DNA of 45,593 nucleotides, taken from positions 1 through 45,593 of the forward strand of contig JAUCGF010000006.1 of assembly GCA_030378005.1 (NCBI GenBank), in the 5' to 3' direction. The notes beneath the pieces were generated by a model. It searched no databases. It saw only the letters and a list, made by a program, of their open reading frames with translations, and was not told where the DNA came from. This DNA comes from Desulfococcaceae bacterium HSG9 (GTDB lineage Bacteria; Desulfobacterota; Desulfobacteria; Desulfobacterales; JAUCGF01). Made by a program: the position numbers and the translations under genes. Shown here one piece after another: positions 42,309 through 45,593 of this stretch; positions within the stretch are counted from its first letter, which is position 1, and each line of letters starts with the position of its first letter.

Positions 42309-44013
42309 GAGTGTAACCTTTTTCAGTTTTTTGTATCAACCATCAAAGCCGCATGGATTTTCACATTCATGCGGCTTTATCAGTCAGAATGTCATTATAG
42401 TAGTCATCTGCTGTGCCTGATGCTTTAAGCACACCGCCATAAAGCCTACTCCTTTCTGATTTCATGTGCCATTCCCAGTAAGCATCCCAGTCACCACCAG
42501 TATAAACCGACCTGAGTGGAAGGGTCGATTCAACCCCTTCTATCGACTGTCTGCGGCCGGTTCCCTCCATTCGGTCTTTCACCGTATGCCCGCAGGTAGA
42601 TTCCACAACTCCGCCACCTATTGGAAATCCCGCCTTCAGGTATTCGTCATAATGCATCCATTGGCGATGATTCTCTGAATATCGGATGACCCACTTTATA
42701 GCATCTCGTTTACTTTTACTTGGCTTTCGCTTTTTTAACGTCTGTTTCAAGCCTCCGATAACTCGACCTACATTACCCAGCAAAATCGACAACTGCTTTT
42801 TATAGACCTGTTTATCTGTTTCAGGATTATTTTCACCATATAGCGCATTACCCGCCGCCCATAAATATTCCACAACATGGATTATGTCCGGAATCCCTAC
42901 ATAATATGTCCCGCTGAACATTTCAGCTACTGAATTCCACAATCCTGATGCTCTGTCCATAACCACAACCCATGGTCTCAGATCATCAGGATTCCCACTT
43001 TCAGCATCATCCATAATTTTTTCTACCACCTCCTTTTTACTCCTTTCAAGACTGGCTGTTCTACGAATATTCCAAGCTTCAGGAGGTCTCAGAACGATAA
43101 CATCGGTTTTTTTATCAGCCTTCGTTTTTTCAGGATATATCAGATTATCCGCTACCACCTCAGGCGTTCGTTTATTTTTATTAACAGTATAGCTGACACC
43201 TGCCATAGCCTCTTTTTTCTTTTGACGCTTTTCTCCTTTACCCTGACGCGCTTTAAGCTTTGCGGCCTCTTTTTTAATTACCGGAACACCTTTGCCATCT
43301 GACTGAACTGCTTGAATCACACCTTCTTTTTCTGATGCCGGCAATTCTTTTTCCTCATAAAATTTATCGTAATGCTTTCCTGTATCACGATTTACAACTT
43401 CTAAACGACTTGAACTCACTTTCAACCCTGATAGCTCAGCCTGGGTAATCACCGATTCTTTAAAACTATCACGGATACTCTGCGTATCCATCCATTCCTG
43501 TAAAAGATAGGAATAGCTGCGTTCCGGAAGATCAGCCGAGGCATCTAAAGGCATAACTCCGGACAGACCCACACTATGATAATATGTTCGCGGAACTTTA
43601 ATTTCACCAAAAACAGAAAAATAATCACGGCCCCGCAATGTGCTTACTTTTTCCAATATAGCACCATTATCTAAAGGTGATTCCGCACCTATATCGCCAG
43701 TTCCTTTTTCTGCAAAACAGCACTTCATCACCGCTAATCCGATTTGCATAATCCTTGAAAAAATCACTTTCTCCATATCATAGGCTTCTAATTTCTGAGC
43801 ATCAGTTTCTACATATTTAAAAAGTTCTTGCAATTCTTTTTCACCGTCTAAAATGCTCTGTTCTACTGAAAGTGCTTTCATTTTTCCATCCTTTGCTGTA
43901 AACATTGAAGTTATTCCACATGTTTTAGCATATTGGATGATATCTTGATAAGCACTATTTTAAAATGTTCTATATTTGTAGTCGGTTATTGTAGACTCAA
44001 AAAGGTTACACTC
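42309..44013. mobile_element. Complete ISKra4-family element with 9-bp target duplication
   Basis: 1705 bp. Terminal inverted repeats GAGTGTAACCTTTTT at 42309 and its complement ending at 44013. Both ends are flanked by ATACGATTT (42300-42308 and 44014-44022), inside the IS1-type transposase gene. The intact ends, intact transposase and identical duplication indicate a recent insertion. Confidence 0.9.
42367..43881 (-). CDS. ISKra4-family transposase
   Basis: 504 aa from the ATG at 43881 (aaggatggaaaaATG); the frame opens at 43905. DDE residues lie in PWVVVMDRASGLW, IPDIIHVVEYLW and the C-terminal GGGVVESTCGHTVKDRMEGTG block, which is the hallmark of this family. The lysine-rich RQGKGEKRQKKKEA stretch near residue 215 is typical. 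Uninterrupted, so likely functional. Confidence 0.9.
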   Translation of the reverse strand: MKALSVEQSILDGEKELQELFKYVETDAQKLEAYDMEKVIFSRIMQIGLAVMKCCFAEKGTGDIGAESPLDNGAILEKVSTLRGRDYFSVFGEIKVPRTYYHSVGLSGVMPLDASADLPERSYSYLLQEWMDTQSIRDSFKESVITQAELSGLKVSSSRLEVVNRDTGKHYDKFYEEKELPASEKEGVIQAVQSDGKGVPVIKKEAAKLKARQGKGEKRQKKKEAMAGVSYTVNKNKRTPEVVADNLIYPEKTKADKKTDVIVLRPPEAWNIRRTASLERSKKEVVEKIMDDAESGNPDDLRPWVVVMDRASGLWNSVAEMFSGTYYVGIPDIIHVVEYLWAAGNALYGENNPETDKQVYKKQLSILLGNVGRVIGGLKQTLKKRKPSKSKRDAIKWVIRYSENHRQWMHYDEYLKAGFPIGGGVVESTCGHTVKDRMEGTGRRQSIEGVESTLPLRSVYTGGDWDAYWEWHMKSERSRLYGGVLKASGTADDYYNDILTDKAA

Positions 44014-44400
44014 ATACGATTTGTCAGCCCTGTTTCTTTTCCAACCGATTTGTGGCGTTTTTTAGGAAAAATCACATCATATGCTTTCCAAAAATTTGTA
44101 TAAGAAACAGCGCATTGTCTATAAACAGGTGGTAATGAATTCCATAATCCCAGAGCCCCTTTTTTGTCTCTGCCACCAATATAAGCTCCGACAATTTCTC
44201 CCGTTTCAACGTCAATCGTCAGCCAAATCCATTGTTTATCACCTTTGCATATAACAAAAGACCGCATCTCGTCACATTGGATAGTGATTTTTCCTTTTTT
44301 TTGGGAGTCGCATCAATTTCTTTTTTCACAGCATCATATTTTTCATTAACATAATCTTGTAACCGACGCTCGGAAACCTCAACCACTCTGGCAATCAGGG
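44014..44400 (-). pseudogene. IS1-family transposase, upstream part (InsA tail and start of InsB')
   Basis: The InsA frame reads LIARVVEVSERRLQDYV and NEKYDAVKKEIDATP up to an A8-G run. A -1 shift at A_AAA_AAG (44300-44294) enters GKITIQCDEMRSF, then QWIWLTIDVETGEIVGAYIG and WNSLPPVYRQCAVSYTNFW, the IS1 DDE core. It is interrupted after GKETGLTNR by the ISKra4-type insertion. Confidence 0.85.
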
Positions 44401-44426
44401 CTGTTCAGTTCTAGCGAACTCCGACA

Positions 44427-44531
44427 TATAGTACAGGACACATGAATTGATACTGAAATCGACATCAACTGCCCCTTAATCACGGTATTATTTGTGATAT
44501 TTAAGTATCAAGTCATTTGACCTGACCTATA
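44427..44531. mobile_element. Miniature inverted-repeat element, family B, copy 2
   Basis: Second copy of the 105-bp unit at 36889-36993. It lies at the junction of IS1-type and ISAs1-type sequence and encodes the last residues (SGQMT) and TGA stop (44508-44510) of the ISAs1-type transposase. Confidence 0.8.
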
Positions 44532-45590
44532 ATTAAGGGCATTATTGAGGTTCATACAGTTGCCAAAAAGTTCGAGGCTGACATTTTTAACATTGTTCTT
44601 TCTCAAGATATTGATAGCAAAACTTCTCAATCTCGCAAAGATATGAGGGTTCGTTCGAATTCGTGACCGGTCTTCTTTCATCGTCACGTCACGGACATGA
44701 TGATTTCTGTTTTCAATTCCCTGATGATTTCGGATAGCTTTACCGAACTATTGTGCGCCTGAAACAGCAGTCGAGATATAGAAGGAGGTCTCATCACTGT
44801 TCACCCGGGTTTTGGTTTCAGTGTCAAAGACCAGCCGATTTCGTTCCATTTTTACAAGCGCCTCGGTTAAATCCTGTTTTTCATTGTGAGTAAAAACAGG
44901 TGCTATGAAAACCTCGGCTTTACGACTTTCTATCCGATTACGGGTTTTGGTTATCGGTTCCTGATATACGTCATCAGGGATTGCGGTTTCAGAAATCACG
45001 ATACTGTCATTCAATAATGTCTTCAGGTTCGCTTTCACCTGAACAATAACGTCATTGCCGATCAGTTTAGCTGTTCTAAGCGTTTTCACCTGACAATGAA
45101 GAGCATCGAAGGTGAATATGTAACCGGTAAGACCCAAAGCTTCGATTAAACGTTGTGCCGTCGGAATCTCATCAGTCTTCGCAGCAATCTCCTCGTGAGC
45201 TGAAATAATATGACTGTCACTAAGAAAGGCGCTCTGAATCAGAACCGCCTTCAGGTCTTTGAAATGATCGAAACTGCTGCGCAGAACTTTTCCGTCGCTG
45301 CTGATCAACCGATTTCGGTTATCGTTTTCTGCCAGAATCACACTGTACTGTCGAAAACTTTTTTCAAGAGCGGAACCTGATGTACCTTTAATAATGTCAC
45401 GAATGGCAGTATGGGCCGGCATCCCTTTCCAATCTGATTTAAACATTTTATTAAAGGTATTATAATGGTTTACAATAAATTTTTGTACTTTTCGATAAGA
45501 ATCCGCCCAACTTAAAATGGCTGAAACTGAAAAGAAAAGGGTAGTGGTATACGAGTAATGATACGATAATAAACTATTAAATTTTAGCAT
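44508..45590 (-). pseudogene. ISAs1-family transposase with one in-frame amber codon, possibly 5'-truncated by the window edge
   Basis: The frame from 45590 contains ISSDGKVLRSSFDHFKD, IFTFDALHCQVKTLRTAK and QVKANLKTLL, matching DDE regions of ISAs1/H-repeat proteins. It stops at TAG (44750-44748), but continues in the same frame with FGKAIRNHQGIENRNHHVRD, then SRIRTNPHIFARLRSFAIN, the conserved C-terminus, to TGA at 44510-44508. Alignment to the usual EQF motif suggests CAG mutated to TAG. The N-terminus lacks the typical DPR start, so the gene may extend beyond the window. Confidence 0.82.
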
Positions 45591-45593
45591 TTT

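Larger units (their letters stand above)
42133..44400 (-). mobile_element. IS1-family element, 5'-truncated and split by an ISKra4-type element
   Basis: The left end begins GGTAGTCCTGGACAAAG at 42133/42134, fused to the caspase fragment. The coding region (InsA-InsB') is on the minus strand in two parts, 44014-44400 and 42164-42308. The 5' end with the InsA zinc finger is missing near 44400, where family B element and ISAs1-type DNA begin, so no target duplication can be seen for it. Confidence 0.82.

Overview
The window looks like a chromosome segment from a low-to-moderate GC Gram-negative anaerobe, most likely a member of the Desulfobacterota (former Deltaproteobacteria). The evidence is a hybrid-cluster protein with a linked CRP/FNR-type regulator and a siroheme/ferredoxin protein, a Bacillus/epsilon-type sdhCAB operon, a complete tolQRAB-pal-cpoB cluster and a ruvC-ruvA pair. 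The taxonomic call is inference from gene content; no rRNA or tRNA gene was seen.

Layout. 1-6.2 kb: a secreted pentapeptide-repeat protein, a GT4 glycosyltransferase, a FabH-like ketoacyl synthase, an SGNH-type protein and an MDR oxidoreductase. 6.2-8.9 kb: an rsgA 5' fragment fused to the distal end of a CRISPR array (35 full 30-bp repeats). 8.9-16.1 kb: a type I effector operon on the minus strand, cas6-cas8-cas7-cas5-cas3, with a strong internal ribosome-binding site in cas8 that should give a separate Cas11. No cas1, cas2 or cas4 is present; the array leader starts directly at the cas3 stop codon. 16.2-19.1 kb: scar region with an IS91-type transposase plus tyrosine recombinase, a 28-codon uvrA relic and a miniature inverted-repeat element. 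19.1-20.7 kb: azlCD and ilvN-type genes. 20.9-26.4 kb: a nitrosative-stress module. A Crp/Fnr (HcpR-like) regulator and a siroheme reductase-like protein read leftward; hcp, a small hypothetical, an HD hydrolase and a ferredoxin read rightward; one operator-like palindrome lies between them. 26.5-28.1 kb: an amidohydrolase. 28.4-31.9 kb: sdhCAB. 32.4-37.9 kb: tolQ-tolR-tolA-tolB-pal-cpoB. 37.9-39.1 kb: ruvC and ruvA without ruvB.

39.1-45.6 kb is a graveyard of mobile elements and broken caspase-like genes. It holds one C14 caspase relic with a -1 frameshift at a slippery A_AAA_AAC heptamer and loss of the catalytic cysteine, and a second caspase fragment that keeps the cysteine but is cut by an IS1-family element. 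That IS1 is itself split by an ISKra4-family element with a clean 9-bp target duplication. There is also an IS4-type transposase relic with several in-frame TGA codons and an ISAs1-type transposase with an amber codon.

Two families of miniature inverted-repeat elements are scattered through the window. Family A (about 155 bp, ends TCAGTAGATGGAAA) has four copies, one of which supplies the stop codon of cas8 and one of which cuts off the uvrA relic. Family B (about 105 bp) has two copies, in the pal-cpoB gap and at the 3' end of the ISAs1 transposase gene.

The best candidates for novelty are the adaptation-less type I array with its leader fused to cas3 and an embedded Cas11, the hcp divergon with two alternative Hcp starts, and the miniature elements that rewrite gene ends.
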